NCBI GenBank assembly: GCA_016793065.1 | Contig: JAEULV010000040.1 | Span: forward strand, 1 to 55,588 | DNA: 55,588 bases | Source: Hyphomicrobiaceae bacterium | GTDB lineage: Bacteria; Pseudomonadota; Alphaproteobacteria; Rhizobiales; Ancalomicrobiaceae | Direction of reading: 5' to 3' | In this document: one piece after another, positions 26,324-35,928 of the stretch | How the letters are laid out: each line of letters begins with the position of its first letter | Numbering within the stretch: position 1 is the first letter of the stretch | The notes under the pieces: generated by a model | Databases searched by the model: none | Seen by the model: the letters and a program-made list of their open reading frames with translations, nothing else | What the model was told of the DNA's origin: nothing | Program-made: the position numbers and the translations under genes

Positions 26324-27926
26324 ACTCCCGGTCGCGCCGGATCAGGTCGGCGCCCTTCTCGGCGATCATCACGGTCGGCGAATTGGTATTGCCGGAGGTG
26401 ATCGCCGGCATGATCGAGGCATCGACGACGCGCAGGCCGTCGACGCCGCGCACCTTCAGTTCCGGGTCGACGACGGCGTCGGCATCGGTGCCCATGCGGG
26501 CGGTGCCGACCGGGTGGAAGATCGTCGTGCCGACGTCGCCGGCGGCGCGGACGAGGTCGTCGTCTCCGGTCAGGTGGGCGCCGGGCTTCACCTCGCTCGG
26601 GGCGTGCGGCGCCATTGTCGCGGTGGCCATCAGCTTGCGGGCCAGCCGCAGGGCGTCGATGGCGACGCGGCGGTCGTCGTCGGTCGAGAGGTAGTTGGGG
26701 GCGATGGCCGGGGCGGCGAGCGGGTCGGCGGAGCGGGCGAGCACGCTGCCGCGACTGGTGGGGCGCAGGTTGCAGATGCTGACGGTGATCGCCGGGAAGG
26801 GATGCAGCGGGTCGCCGAACTTGTCGAGCGACAGCGGCTGGATGTGAAATTGCAGGTTGGCGGTCTGGCGGTCGGGGTCGGACTTGGCGAAGATGCCGAG
26901 CTGGCTCGGAGCCATCGCCATCGGGCCGGACTGGGTGAGGGCGTAGCGGGCGGCGATCTTCATGCGGCCGAACAAGGTGCCGGCCAGCTGGTTGAGGGTC
27001 ACGGCGTTGGAAATGCGGTAGATCGGCCGCAATTGCAGGTGATCCTGCAGGTTGCGGCCGACGGCGGGGCGGGCGACGAGCGGGGCGATGCCGAGCGAGG
27101 CGAGGTGGGCCGGGTCGCCGATGCCGGACAATTGCAGCAATTGCGGCGAGTTGATCGCGCCGGCGGCGAGGATCACCTCGGCATTGGCGTCGGCGCGGGC
27201 GGGTTCGCCCTTGATCCGCAGGTCGATGCCGGAGGCGCGATGGCCGTCGAAGCGGATGCGCTCGGCATGGGCGTCGGTGATTACCTGCAGGTTGGGACGC
27301 CCCATGGCGGGCTTGAGGAAGCCGCGCGCAGTCGACCAGCGGACGCCGCGCTTCTGGTTGACCTGGAAATAGGACGAGCCGAAATTGTCGCCGCGATTGA
27401 AGTCGTCGACCTTGGGGATGCCGATCTCGGCGGCGGCGTCGCGGACGGTGTCGAGGATGTCCCAGTGCAGCCGCTGCCGCTCGACCCGCCACGGTCCGCC
27501 CTCGGCGTGGAGGTCGGACTTGCCGGCGAAATGGTCCTCCGACTTGAGGAAATACGGCAGGACGTCATCCCAGCCCCAGCCGGCATTGCCGGCCGCGGCC
27601 CAGCCGTCATAGTCGCGGGCCTGGCCGCGCATGTAGATCATGGCGTTGATCGATGAACAGCCGCCCAGCACCCGGCCGCGCGGATAGGCGAGGGTGCGGC
27701 CGTTGAGGCCCTTGTCGGGGTCGGTCTTGTAGAGCCAGTCGGTGCGCGGATTGCCGATGCAGTAGAGATAGCCGACGGGGATGTGGATCCACAGATAATT
27801 GTCGCGGCCGCCGGCCTCGAGCAGCAGCACCCGCCGCGTCGGATCCTCGCTCAGGCGATTGGCGAGGACGCAGCCGGCGGAGCCGGCGCCGACGATGATG
27901 TAATCGAACCGCCCGAGATCGCGCAT
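26310..27926 (-). CDS. GMC-family FAD-dependent oxidoreductase (choline dehydrogenase-like)
   Basis: Flavoprotein alcohol dehydrogenase or oxidase; family members act on choline or on aliphatic or polyethylene glycol alcohols. The start MRDLGRFDY at 27926 has GGCAGGAAAC upstream. The 538-residue product shows the dinucleotide fold GAGSAG (residues 13-18), the signature [20 protein letters not shown], a second signature [15 protein letters not shown], and the catalytic region [10 protein letters not shown] followed by [19 protein letters not shown]. No betaine aldehyde dehydrogenase or betI is adjacent, so calling it BetA is not justified. Confidence 0.9.
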   Translation of the reverse strand: MRDLGRFDYIIVGAGSAGCVLANRLSEDPTRRVLLLEAGGRDNYLWIHIPVGYLYCIGNPRTDWLYKTDPDKGLNGRTLAYPRGRVLGGCSSINAMIYMRGQARDYDGWAAAGNAGWGWDDVLPYFLKSEDHFAGKSDLHAEGGPWRVERQRLHWDILDTVRDAAAEIGIPKVDDFNRGDNFGSSYFQVNQKRGVRWSTARGFLKPAMGRPNLQVITDAHAERIRFDGHRASGIDLRIKGEPARADANAEVILAAGAINSPQLLQLSGIGDPAHLASLGIAPLVARPAVGRNLQDHLQLRPIYRISNAVTLNQLAGTLFGRMKIAARYALTQSGPMAMAPSQLGIFAKSDPDRQTANLQFHIQPLSLDKFGDPLHPFPAITVSICNLRPTSRGSVLARSADPLAAPAIAPNYLSTDDDRRVAIDALRLARKLMATATMAPHAPSEVKPGAHLTGDDDLVRAAGDVGTTIFHPVGTARMGTDADAVVDPELKVRGVDGLRVVDASIMPAITSGNTNSPTVMIAEKGADLIRRDRESKTR

Positions 27927-28032
27927 GTTTCCTGCCCTTGCATTTCTTGTCGTTGGCGAAGTTGTCGCCAATGGCGGGGCGGGGCGCAAGTGCGTCGTGG
28001 TCGCGGGCGGCGAAACCATCCGGCAAACGCAA

Positions 28033-28057
28033 CGGGCCGGGGGATCGCCCCGGCCCG
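28033..28057 (-). terminator. GC-rich hairpin after the DUF533 gene, probable terminator
   Basis: A perfect 10-bp stem of G and C (28033-28042 and 28048-28057) with a 5-nt loop lies 26 bp past the stop of the minus-strand gene at 28084. On the minus strand it is followed by TTGCGTTT, a weak U-tract. It is probably a terminator separating this gene from the GMC gene, which starts 106 bp further on. Confidence 0.5.
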
Positions 28058-28083
28058 GATGGCGTCTGTTGACGTCGCGACGC

Positions 28084-28908
28084 TCAGGCGCCGGCGACAG
28101 TGGCGGCGATGTGGTCGACGAGGCCCTGGTCGAGCTGGAGCTTTTTCGCCAGTTCGGCGAGGTAGGCGGTCTCGGCCGGGTTGTCGATGTCGATGGCGAG
28201 CAGCGAGGCGGCGTAGATCTGGCTCGCGGCCTCGGTGGTGGTGCCGGCGGCGGCGACGGCGTCGATGTCGAGCGGAGCGGCGAGCTCGGCCTCGACGAAG
28301 GCGCGGGCGCCCGGATCGAGCGGCAGCTTGGCCATGTGGCCGAGGATCTTCTCGCGCTCGGCGTCGTCGACGTGACCGTCAGCCTTGGCGGCGGCGATCA
28401 TGGCGACGAGCAGGGCGCGGGCGAGTTCCTGCTCGGCGGCCGGCGCGGCCGGCTTGAAGCCGTCGGAGGGAACCGGCAGGTTGGAGTCGTCCGCAGTGGT
28501 GGTCGGGGCGGCGCCCTTTTGCCAGTCGGAATAGGCCTTGTAGGCAAGGCCGGCGATGCCGGCGAGGGCGCCGAGCTTCAGCGCGCCGCCGCCGAGCGAG
28601 CGGCCGGTCTTGGTGCCGAGCAGCAGGGCGAACAGGCCGGCGGCGGCGCCACCGACCGCGAGCTTGTTCTCGGCGACGTAATCCTTGGCCTGGCGGACCT
28701 TGTCGGCGCCGAAGAATTCGGTGGCCTTTTCCTCGGCGAGCGCCGCGCCCTTGCCGGCATAGTCGCTGGCGGTCTGGCCGAGCGAGCTCGACTGCACGTC
28801 GCCAAGCGTCTTCGTCAGCATTTCGCGGCCCTGATTGATCAGGCCTTCGGCCTGGGCGGCGGCATCGGCGCCGAGCAACTGGTCGAGGAGCTTCTTGGTA
28901 TCGAACAT
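28084..28908 (-). CDS. DUF533 family protein with TerB-like domain (YebE-like)
   Basis: Inner-membrane-associated protein of unknown function, of the DUF533/YebE family. The start [10 protein letters not shown] at 28908 has GGGAGAT upstream, giving 274 residues. An N-terminal helical part is followed by one or two hydrophobic glycine-rich segments near residues 80-120 ([16 protein letters not shown] and [17 protein letters not shown]). The C-terminal TerB-like helical domain includes [20 protein letters not shown]. It is divergent from the NosR-like gene. Confidence 0.85.
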   Translation of the reverse strand: MFDTKKLLDQLLGADAAAQAEGLINQGREMLTKTLGDVQSSSLGQTASDYAGKGAALAEEKATEFFGADKVRQAKDYVAENKLAVGGAAAGLFALLLGTKTGRSLGGGALKLGALAGIAGLAYKAYSDWQKGAAPTTTADDSNLPVPSDGFKPAAPAAEQELARALLVAMIAAAKADGHVDDAEREKILGHMAKLPLDPGARAFVEAELAAPLDIDAVAAAGTTTEAASQIYAASLLAIDIDNPAETAYLAELAKKLQLDQGLVDHIAATVAGA

Positions 28909-29176
28909 CGCGCGATCTCCCTCGGTGCCCCTTGGCCGCGCACGACCTCGGCGGCGGCAGGGGTACCCTTCGGTCACGGCCCTCAGATGGGGAGCGGTCA
29001 GGCACGGCGCTAGGGGCGGCTTCGGTATTTTTGCCGGAGGACGACACGGAAAAAGCGCAGGCGGCGCGGCGGCATGGGTGGGGCGATTTGGCCTTTAGTA
29101 CACTCGCGTTCGCTGGTTTCCGCTGTTCTGATCGATTCAAGGCGCATCGGGACCAGCCGGTGCCTTTCCGGGGGGA

Positions 29177-31348
29177 ATGATGGTGGGCGAAAAACTCTGC
29201 CCCGGCGCAAGGGGCGTGAGGGCGATGGCGCGGCTTGTCGCGCTGGCGCTGATGGTCCTGGCAATGGTCCTGCCGGCGCGGGCGATCGACAAGACCGATC
29301 TCGTCGCCCAGTTCGCGCCGCCGATGTTCGTCGGCGAGAAGCTTGCCGATCTGCCGGTCTGGCCGATCCTGGAGAATACCGGCGGCGCCGACCGGGTGGT
29401 GTACTATGCGTTCGAAACCAACGAGCTGGCGCCGATCCCGGGCTTTTCCGGCACGCCACCGAACATGCTGGTGATCCTCGGCGCCGACGGCACGTTCCGG
29501 CAGGTGCGGGTGCTGTCGCAGCATGAGCCGGTGTTCGTCGAGGGCCTCGGCCCGGAGCCGCTCGATGCGTTTGTCGAGCAATATGTCGGCAAGGCGCTGG
29601 GGCGGCCGATCAAGGTGGTGCCGCCGGGCAAGGCGGCGGCGATCAACCAGGCGAAATCCAGCGCCAGCATCGCCATTGACGGCGTCGCCAAGGCGACCGC
29701 CTCGGTGCGGATCGTCAACGAGAGCGTGATCGCTTCGGCGTTGATCGTGGCGCGGGCCAAGCTGAACATGGCGCAGGCGCGGCCGAGCGCGGCGCGGCCG
29801 ATCCGGGCGGAGATCGTCGAGCGCCACGACGCGGCCGGGCTGGCGAAATCGGGCCTGCTGACGGTGGCGCGTGTGCGCAATCGCGACGTCGAGCCGGCGT
29901 TCGCGGGAACTCCGGTCGAGGGACAGGACCCGGAGGCGCGGCGCGATCCGGATGGCATCTTCGCGGAACTGGCGATCACGGTGCTGGACCTGCCGAGCGC
30001 CGGGCAGAGCCTGTTGGGCGAGGACGGGGTGCGGCGGCTGTTCAAGAACCGCGATCCGGAGGCGCATTCGCTGTTCGTGCAGGTCGGCGGGCGGTTCGAG
30101 CCGTTCGGCGACGGCTACGTCTACGGCGCGGTGCCGGACATGTTCTCGGTGACGCAGAACGACCTGCCGATCACCATCCGCGACTATTCCTTCGACCGGC
30201 CGCTGGCGGTGTCGCCGCTCGGCAAGGCGCCCTATGCGGTCTATTCGATCTTCGCCCAGTCGGGTTTCGATCCGGCGCGGCCGTTCACCTTCAACCTGCA
30301 TGTGTCGCGGGCGAAGGGCCAGCTGTTCCCGGAGATCGTCACCCGGGCGATCCCGGTGCAGGTGGCGCTGCCGGAGCGATATTTCGTCGCCGCGGCCGAC
30401 CAGGTGGCGGAAACGACCGGGGTGCTGGGGATCTGGGAGGACCGGGGGCTCGATATCGCCATTACACTTGGGTTGATCGGGCTTGCCGCCGGCGTGCTGG
30501 CGCTGCAGGGGCGGACGACGCGGGCGGGATCGCGGTTCGGGGCGTTCCGGCTGGCGTTCCTGGCGGTGACGCTGGTGCTGATCGGCTGGATCTATCAGGC
30601 GCAATTGTCGATCGTGACGGTGATCGGGCTGATCAAGGCGATCGACAGCCACGATCTGACCTTCCTGTTGTGGGACCCGGTCAGCCTGATCGTCTGGATC
30701 GCGGCGATCGCCGGTGCGATCGCCTGGGGGCGGGGCTATTTCTGCGGCTGGCTGTGCCCGTTCGGAGCCTTGCAGGAACTGGCGGCGTTCATCGCCAAAC
30801 CGTTGAAGCTGCGGCAGTACGCGATTCCGGATCGGATCGATCGACCGTTGCGGCTGGTGAAATACGCGGTGCTGGCGGCGATCGTCGGCGTGGCCTTCGG
30901 CGCGCCGACGCGGGCGGAGGTGGCGGCGGAGGTCGAGCCGTTCAAGACGGCGATCACGCTGGGCTTCGTGCGCTGGTGGCCGATGGTGGCCTACGCCGTG
31001 GTGCTGATTGTCGCCAACCTTTTCGTGTACAAGGCGTTCTGCCGCTACCTCTGTCCGCTCGGGGCGGTGATGGCGATCCTCGGCAAGGCGCGCCGGCTCG
31101 ACTGGATCGCCCGACGGGTGGAATGCGGCTCGCCCTGCCAGTTGTGCAAGGTGAAGTGCCGCTATGGCGCCATCGATCGGGCCGGCGCGGTCGACTACGA
31201 CGAGTGCTTCCAGTGCATGGACTGCGTCATCATCCACAATGACGCGGCGACGTGCGTGCCGCAGGTGCTGGCGGAGCGCCGGAAGGCGCGGCCACGGGTG
31301 GTGATCACCACGCCGGCGGGGGTGCGTAGCGCGGAGGCGACGACATGA
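29177..31348 (+). CDS. NosR/NirI-like membrane FMN-binding polyferredoxin
   Basis: Predicted inner-membrane electron-transfer protein. The 723-residue product starts at 29177 after GGGGGGAA; an ATG at 29225 (MARLVALALMV) is an alternative that makes a neater signal peptide. The N-terminal periplasmic part holds an FMN-binding-like domain with IDGVAKATASVRIVNES, a degenerate form of the D-x-x-S-G-A-T flavinylation motif. Then come about five membrane helices bearing FCGWLCPFGA and FCRYLCPLGA, and two C-terminal ferredoxin-type clusters (CGSPCQLCKVKC and CFQCMDC). This is the NosR layout, and the downstream overlapping apbE supports covalent flavin. nosZ and nosDFY are absent here, so an electron-transfer role in another process is possible. 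Confidence 0.85.
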   Translation: MMVGEKLCPGARGVRAMARLVALALMVLAMVLPARAIDKTDLVAQFAPPMFVGEKLADLPVWPILENTGGADRVVYYAFETNELAPIPGFSGTPPNMLVILGADGTFRQVRVLSQHEPVFVEGLGPEPLDAFVEQYVGKALGRPIKVVPPGKAAAINQAKSSASIAIDGVAKATASVRIVNESVIASALIVARAKLNMAQARPSAARPIRAEIVERHDAAGLAKSGLLTVARVRNRDVEPAFAGTPVEGQDPEARRDPDGIFAELAITVLDLPSAGQSLLGEDGVRRLFKNRDPEAHSLFVQVGGRFEPFGDGYVYGAVPDMFSVTQNDLPITIRDYSFDRPLAVSPLGKAPYAVYSIFAQSGFDPARPFTFNLHVSRAKGQLFPEIVTRAIPVQVALPERYFVAAADQVAETTGVLGIWEDRGLDIAITLGLIGLAAGVLALQGRTTRAGSRFGAFRLAFLAVTLVLIGWIYQAQLSIVTVIGLIKAIDSHDLTFLLWDPVSLIVWIAAIAGAIAWGRGYFCGWLCPFGALQELAAFIAKPLKLRQYAIPDRIDRPLRLVKYAVLAAIVGVAFGAPTRAEVAAEVEPFKTAITLGFVRWWPMVAYAVVLIVANLFVYKAFCRYLCPLGAVMAILGKARRLDWIARRVECGSPCQLCKVKCRYGAIDRAGAVDYDECFQCMDCVIIHNDAATCVPQVLAERRKARPRVVITTPAGVRSAEATT

Positions 31349-32262
31349 TGACGCGGCGACACCTGCTGTTCGGCGGGATCGGGCTCTGCTGTGCCGGCGC
31401 GGCGCGGCTGTTCGAGCCGGAGCGGCGGTTCAGCCGGGCGGGAATTGCCTTCGGCACGACGGTGCGGCTGACGCTGGTCGCGGCGAGCGAGGCGCGGGCG
31501 GAGGCGGCGCTCGATGCCGGATTCGAGGCGATGCGGGCGGTGGAGCGGGCGGCGAGCCTGTTCGATCCGGCCAGCGAACTGGCGCTGCTCAACCGCGACG
31601 GCCGGATCGAGCGACCGTCGGCGGATCTTGCCCGGCTGGTCGAGGCGGCGGTGACGATGGCCGAGGCGAGCGGCGGGGCGTTCGATCCGAGCGTGCAGCC
31701 GTTGTGGCGGCTGAAGGCGGACGCGGCGGCGACGGGCACGGCGCCGGAGGCGGCGCGGATCGCGGCGGCGCGGGCGCTGGTCGACTGGCGGGCGATCGAG
31801 GTCGCGCCGGAGCGGATCGGGTTTGCCCGGCCGGGCATGGCGATCACCCTCAACGGCATTGCCCAGGGCCATGCCGCCGACCGGGTGATGGCGGCGCTGG
31901 CGGCACATGGCATCGAGGCGGCGCTGGTCGACACCGGCGAATTCGGCGGCCGTGGCCGGCCGTGGCGGATCGGCCTGCGCGATCCGGCCGATCATGGGCG
32001 GCATCTCGATAACGTGACACTGGAAGACGGGTTCCTGGCGACGTCGGCCGACGACGAGACAGTGTTCGACCGGGCGGCGGGTGAGCATCACATCATCGAT
32101 CCGGCGACGGGGCATTCGCCGCGCGGGGTGCACCAGATCAGCGTCATGGCGGCGAGCGGCCTGATCGCCGACGGGCTGTCGACGGCGCTGATGGTGGTGC
32201 CGGCGCCGGCGCGGCAGCGGCTGGCACAGCGATTTGGCGCGACGATCGTGTCGGTGGCGTGA
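31345..32262 (+). CDS. apbE: FAD:protein FMN transferase
   Basis: Attaches FMN covalently to a threonine of periplasmic target domains. The 305-residue product begins MMTRRHLLFGG, a twin-arginine-like export signal. It overlaps the NosR-like gene by 4 bp (ATGA), so the target is most likely that protein. ApbE features include FGTTVRLTL near the N-terminus, SGGAFDPSVQPLW, ITLNGIAQGHAADRV, ALVDTGEFGGRG and HHIIDPATGHSPRGV. The usual NGGG-type motif reads TGEFGG here. Confidence 0.9.
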   Translation: MMTRRHLLFGGIGLCCAGAARLFEPERRFSRAGIAFGTTVRLTLVAASEARAEAALDAGFEAMRAVERAASLFDPASELALLNRDGRIERPSADLARLVEAAVTMAEASGGAFDPSVQPLWRLKADAAATGTAPEAARIAAARALVDWRAIEVAPERIGFARPGMAITLNGIAQGHAADRVMAALAAHGIEAALVDTGEFGGRGRPWRIGLRDPADHGRHLDNVTLEDGFLATSADDETVFDRAAGEHHIIDPATGHSPRGVHQISVMAASGLIADGLSTALMVVPAPARQRLAQRFGATIVSVA

Positions 32263-32286
32263 GCGACGGCCGACGGCCAAGGCCGC

Positions 32287-32889
32287 TCAGGCGAGGCGCC
32301 AGACCGAGGTGCGCTTGACCTCGGCATCCTCCAGCGCGCGGGTGGTCGGGACCATGTATTCGGCGACCTTTACCAGACGGGACTTCGGCAGGTAGCTGCG
32401 GCCGGGGTCGCCGATCAGCACGTCGCGGCCGGCCTCGGCCTCGCGCAGGCCCCAGGCGAGCACCCGCTCGGCCATGGGCGCCTCGTAGAAGACGTCGCCG
32501 AGCAGCAGGACATCGTAGCCGGCCGGCGGGTCGTCGAGCACGTCGGCGGCGGACGCGGCGAAGCTGACGCCGTTGGCCTCGGCATTGAGGCCCATGGCGA
32601 CGAGGGCGAAGGGGTCGATGTCGGTGGCGGTGACGTGGGCGGCGCCGGCGATCGCGGCGGCGATGGCCTCGAGGCCGGAACCGGCGGCAAAGGAGAGGAC
32701 ACGCTTGCCGGCGACCCGTTCGGGGTGATCGAGCACATAGCGGGCGAGCGCCTGGCCGCCGGCCCAGGCGAAGGCCCAGAACGGCAGCGGCAGGCCGAGG
32801 GACTGCAATTCATCCTCGGTGCGGTGCCAGAGTTCGTAGGCTTCGTCGGCCAGGTGCAGCCGGATTTCCGGGACATGGGGCGGCGGCAT
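32287..32889 (-). CDS. Class I SAM methyltransferase, ETF-beta lysine methyltransferase-like
   Basis: Related to the alphaproteobacterial homologues of ETFBKMT (METTL20), which methylate lysines of electron transfer flavoprotein beta. From the first ATG (32889) the product is 200 residues: MPPPHVPEIRLHL, FWAFAWAGGQALARY, the SAM motif VLSFAAGSGLEAIAAAIAG and ATDIDPFAL, and LLLGDVFYEA. The conserved family N-terminus FIRANTRL is encoded just upstream in the same frame without ATG, GTG or TTG. The only nearby candidate start is CTG at 32949, which overlaps the upstream gene's stop (CTGA) and would give 220 residues. It is the last gene of the tsaD-gpsA-yciI-EVE unit and converges on apbE 24 bp away. 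Confidence 0.85.
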   Translation of the reverse strand: MPPPHVPEIRLHLADEAYELWHRTEDELQSLGLPLPFWAFAWAGGQALARYVLDHPERVAGKRVLSFAAGSGLEAIAAAIAGAAHVTATDIDPFALVAMGLNAEANGVSFAASAADVLDDPPAGYDVLLLGDVFYEAPMAERVLAWGLREAEAGRDVLIGDPGRSYLPKSRLVKVAEYMVPTTRALEDAEVKRTSVWRLA

Positions 32890-32945
32890 CAGGCGCGTAT
32901 TGGCGCGGATGAAATCGGCCTTGTCCCGGATCGGGGCGGGTTCGG

Positions 32946-33365
32946 TCAGGGGGTCACCCCGCCGAGGGCGCAGATCAGCTCGAATTCGACATCGGTGACC
33001 GGCTGCACCGACAGGCGGGAGTTCTTGACCAGAACCATGTCGGCGAGGCGCGGATCGGCCTTGATCTCGGCGAGCGTCACCGGGCGGGGGAAGGCGGCGA
33101 CCGAGCGGATGGTGACGGCGCCCCAGCGGCCGCTGTCGTCCTTGGGGTCCGGCGCCCAGAGCTTGACCACCTCGACGATGCCGACGACGGCCTTGCCGAC
33201 ATTGGAATGGTAGAAGAAGCCGCGCTCGCCGAGCTGCATCGCCTTCATGTGATTGTTGGCGAGCGGGTTGCGGACGCCGTCCCAGAAGGTGCCGGCATCA
33301 CCATTGGCGGCGTTCTGGTCGTAGGACCAGACGTCCGGTTCGGATTTGTAGAGCCAGTGCGCCAT
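32946..33365 (-). CDS. EVE domain-containing protein
   Basis: EVE-domain proteins have a PUA-like fold and are thought to bind modified bases in DNA or RNA. The 139-residue protein is a complete stand-alone EVE domain: MAHWLYKSEPDVWSYD, WDGVRNPLANNHMKAM, GERGFFYHSNVGKAVVGIVE, then RLSVQPVTDVEFELI. The start at 33365 has GCGAGAA upstream. It is 11 bp after the YciI-like gene, and its stop overlaps the proposed CTG start of the methyltransferase. A housekeeping rather than a defence setting is suggested by the neighbours. Confidence 0.92.
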   Translation of the reverse strand: MAHWLYKSEPDVWSYDQNAANGDAGTFWDGVRNPLANNHMKAMQLGERGFFYHSNVGKAVVGIVEVVKLWAPDPKDDSGRWGAVTIRSVAAFPRPVTLAEIKADPRLADMVLVKNSRLSVQPVTDVEFELICALGGVTP

Positions 33366-33376
33366 CGGGTTCTCGC

Positions 33377-33667
33377 TCAGGCCGCCGGGGCGCCGACGAC
33401 CCAGCGCCAGGGCCGGATCGAGATGGCGGAAAACAGGCCGGCATGGGCATAGGGATCGGTGGCGACCAGGGCCTCGACCTCGGCCTGCGACGCGGCCTCG
33501 ATGATCAGCAGCGAGCCGATCGGCTTGCCGTCGTCCGACAGGAACGGACCGGCGATGCGGATGGCGGCGGCATTGGCGGCGAGCCATTCGAGATGCGCCG
33601 GGCGCACGCTCATGCGGGTGTCGAGGCCGTCGGCCCTGTCGGTGCCGGTGAAGACGAAATGGGCCAT
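33377..33667 (-). CDS. YciI-like protein
   Basis: Small 96-residue dimeric alpha-beta barrel protein of the YCII family, of unknown function. Visible are MAHFVFTGTDRADGLDTR, RPAHLEWLAANAAAIRIAGP, LLIIEAASQAEVEALVATDPY and a C-terminal IRPWRWVVG. The conserved His/Asp pair of the family is in RPAHLEWL and ATDPY. The start at 33667 has CCGGAGCG upstream. It lies between gpsA (59-bp gap) and the EVE gene (11-bp gap) on the same strand. Confidence 0.88.
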   Translation of the reverse strand: MAHFVFTGTDRADGLDTRMSVRPAHLEWLAANAAAIRIAGPFLSDDGKPIGSLLIIEAASQAEVEALVATDPYAHAGLFSAISIRPWRWVVGAPAA

Positions 33668-33726
33668 GGGCGCGCTCCGGGTTGGGTCTGGTTCATTGCT
33701 AGCCGCCCGCACCGGGTTGCGCAACC

Positions 33727-34728
33727 TCAACGGCCTTCGCGTTTCAGCGGGCGCGACATCAGCCGGTCGATGGCGTCGCGCAGCGAGGCGCGGCCGGCGA
33801 GGACGTCGGCGACGGCCTCGGAGATCGGCACGTCGACGCCGTGGGTGCGGGCGAGGCGGACGGCGACGTCGGCGGTGGCGGCGCCCTCGGCGAGCTTGCC
33901 GCCGGCGATGAGGTCGGGGATCGAGCCGCCCTCGCCGATGGCGATGCCGAGCGAGAAGTTGCGCGACTGGCGGCTGGAGGCGGTGAGCACCAGGTCGCCG
34001 AGGCCGGAGAGCCCCATCAGCGTGTCCGGCTTGGCGCCAAGGGCGGCGCCGAGGCGGGAAAGCTCGGCAAAGCCGCGGGCGACGAGGGCGGCCTGGGCGG
34101 AGGCGCCGAGGCCGCGACCGACGACGATGCCGCAGGCGATGGCGAGGACGTTCTTCAGGGCGCCGCCGACCTGGACGCCAGTCGGATCGTCGGAGGCATA
34201 GGGGCGGAAGGTCGACGAGGACAGGCTGCGGGCGATCTTCTCGGCCAGCGCGATGTCGGCGGCGGCGACGGTGACGGCGGTGGGCAGGCCGGCGGCGACG
34301 TCGGTGGCGAAGCTCGGACCGGACAGCACCGCCGGCGGCAGGCCGGGGGCGACCTCGGCGATGACCTCGGTCATCAGGTCGAGGGTGCCGCGCTCGAAGC
34401 CCTTGGCGGCGGAGACGACCGGCGTGCCGGGGCGCAGGCGGGTGGCGAGTTCGGCGACCATGGCGCGGGTCGCCTGCGCCGGCACGACCAGCAGCACCAG
34501 ATCGGCATCGGCGACGGCGGCGAGATCGGTGCTGGCGGCAAAGGCCGGCTCGAGGCGGATGCCGGGCAGATAGCGCGGGTTCCGCGCGGTCTCGTTGAGG
34601 GCGGCGACGGTTTCGGCGTCGCGGGCCCACAGGATGGCGCGGCGACCGGCGCGGGCGGCGACAACCGCCAGGGCGGTGCCCCAGGCGCCGCCGCCGATGA
34701 CGGCGACCTTGTCGAACGGCTGGGTCAT
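33727..34728 (-). CDS. gpsA: Glycerol-3-phosphate dehydrogenase [NAD(P)+]
   Basis: Reduces dihydroxyacetone phosphate to sn-glycerol-3-phosphate for phospholipid synthesis. The 333-residue product begins [21 protein letters not shown], with the Rossmann motif GGGAWG. It then shows [40 protein letters not shown], the catalytic Lys in [14 protein letters not shown] and [14 protein letters not shown]. The start overlaps the tsaD stop by 4 bp (ATGA). Confidence 0.96.
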   Translation of the reverse strand: MTQPFDKVAVIGGGAWGTALAVVAARAGRRAILWARDAETVAALNETARNPRYLPGIRLEPAFAASTDLAAVADADLVLLVVPAQATRAMVAELATRLRPGTPVVSAAKGFERGTLDLMTEVIAEVAPGLPPAVLSGPSFATDVAAGLPTAVTVAAADIALAEKIARSLSSSTFRPYASDDPTGVQVGGALKNVLAIACGIVVGRGLGASAQAALVARGFAELSRLGAALGAKPDTLMGLSGLGDLVLTASSRQSRNFSLGIAIGEGGSIPDLIAGGKLAEGAATADVAVRLARTHGVDVPISEAVADVLAGRASLRDAIDRLMSRPLKREGR

Positions 34729-35801
34729 GCCTTGGCTCCATGTTGCCCGGAGCCGAGCCGGGGCGCGGCGGTGGGGTCGAGCGGCCAGCGCGGCCGGGCC
34801 GGGGCGTCGAGATCGTCGACGAGGCCGCAAGCCAGCCGCTCGGCGCCGGCCCAGGCGATCATGGCGCCGTTGTCGGTGCAGAGGCTGCCGGGCGGAACGA
34901 TCAGGCGGGCGCGGTGGGCGGCCGTGGCGGCGTCGAGGCCGGCGCGCAGCGCCTTGTTGGCGGCGACGCCGCCGGCGACGACCAGGGTCGGCGCAATGAT
35001 GCCGGTTTCGGCGCGGAAACGGTCGATGGCGCGGCCGCACTTGCGGGCAACGACATCGCAGACGGCCGCCTGAAACGAGGCGCAAAGGTCGGCGATGTCG
35101 GCCTCGGTTACCGGCGCGATGGCCTGGGCGGCATGGCGAACGGCGGTCTTCAGGCCGGAAAACGAGAAATCGAGCGATTCGCGGCCGAGCAGCGCCCGCG
35201 GCAGATCGAAGCGGGCGGGATTGCCGCCGCGGGCGGCGCGCTCGACCGCTGGGCCGCCGGGGTAGGGCAGGCCGAGCAGCTTGGCGGTCTTGTCGAAGGC
35301 CTCGCCGAGGGCGTCGTCGATGGTGGTGCCGAGGCGGCGATAGCGGCCGAGGGCCTCGACGGCGAGGATCTGGGTGTGACCGCCGGAGACGAGCAGCAGG
35401 AGATAGGGGAATTCGAGGCCGTCGGTGAGGCGGGCGGTGAGGGCGTGGCCCTCGAGGTGGTTGACGGCGATCAGCGGCTTGCCGGCGGCGGCGGCGATGG
35501 CCTTGGCGGTCATCAGGCCGACGAGGACGCCGCCGATCAGGCCGGGACCGGCGGTGGCGGCGACTGCATCGAGATCGGCGATGGCGACGCCGGCCGCGGC
35601 GAGGGCGCGCTCGATGACGGCGTCAAGCGCCTCGACATGGGCGCGGGCGGCGATCTCGGGCACGACGCCGCCATAGGCGGTATGGTCCTCGATCTGGGAG
35701 AGGACGACATTGGCAACGATGGTGCCGCTGCCGTCGACATCGCGGCGGACGATGGCGGCGGCGGTTTCGTCGCAACTGGTTTCGATCCCCAGGACCAGCA
35801 T
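34725..35801 (-). CDS. tsaD: tRNA N6-threonylcarbamoyladenosine synthase subunit TsaD
   Basis: Catalyses transfer of the threonylcarbamoyl group to A37 of ANN-decoding tRNAs, with TsaB/E. The start [13 protein letters not shown] at 35801 gives 358 residues and has AGGAAG upstream; the frame is open to 35867 without a better site. The ASKHA fold shows the iron-binding His115-x3-His119 (HLEGH), [25 protein letters not shown], and [13 protein letters not shown] with [10 protein letters not shown]. It is divergent from hemC, as in many alphaproteobacteria, and leads the tsaD-gpsA-yciI-EVE-methyltransferase unit. Confidence 0.96.
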   Translation of the reverse strand: MLVLGIETSCDETAAAIVRRDVDGSGTIVANVVLSQIEDHTAYGGVVPEIAARAHVEALDAVIERALAAAGVAIADLDAVAATAGPGLIGGVLVGLMTAKAIAAAAGKPLIAVNHLEGHALTARLTDGLEFPYLLLLVSGGHTQILAVEALGRYRRLGTTIDDALGEAFDKTAKLLGLPYPGGPAVERAARGGNPARFDLPRALLGRESLDFSFSGLKTAVRHAAQAIAPVTEADIADLCASFQAAVCDVVARKCGRAIDRFRAETGIIAPTLVVAGGVAANKALRAGLDAATAAHRARLIVPPGSLCTDNGAMIAWAGAERLACGLVDDLDAPARPRWPLDPTAAPRLGSGQHGAKA

Positions 35802-35928
35802 CGCGGTGGCTTCCTGCCCTTGATCAAGGCGCCGATCGGAATTTTCCCGAACACAGATTGAGTTCATGCGCGCCTTGGGCCAAGGTCCGCGGCGAAACGA
35901 CTAGCCCCTAACACCGGGACCCACCAAC

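Noticed and set aside
26310-27926. Assignment of the GMC oxidoreductase as choline dehydrogenase BetA
   Set aside because: Sequence fits the family generally, but no betB, betI or choline transporter is adjacent and substrate cannot be told from motifs.
29128-29140. Possible FNR/NnrR-type site CTGATCGATTCAA upstream of the NosR-like gene
   Set aside because: The half-sites have the wrong spacing and each has a mismatch to TTGAT-N4-ATCAA, so an oxygen or NO regulator cannot be claimed.
28379-31237. Open frame of 952 codons on the minus strand through the DUF533 and NosR-like region
   Set aside because: It crosses a divergent promoter region and out-of-frame DUF533 coding sequence; composition is typical of a shadow frame.
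32260-32289. Inverted repeat TGAGCG/CGCTCA joining the stop codons of apbE and the methyltransferase
   Set aside because: Only 6 bp, long imperfect loop and no T-run on either side; too weak to call a bidirectional terminator.
32946-33365. EVE domain as part of a modification-dependent restriction system
   Set aside because: It is a stand-alone EVE domain without a nuclease or McrB-like partner, in a tsaD-gpsA-yciI housekeeping context.
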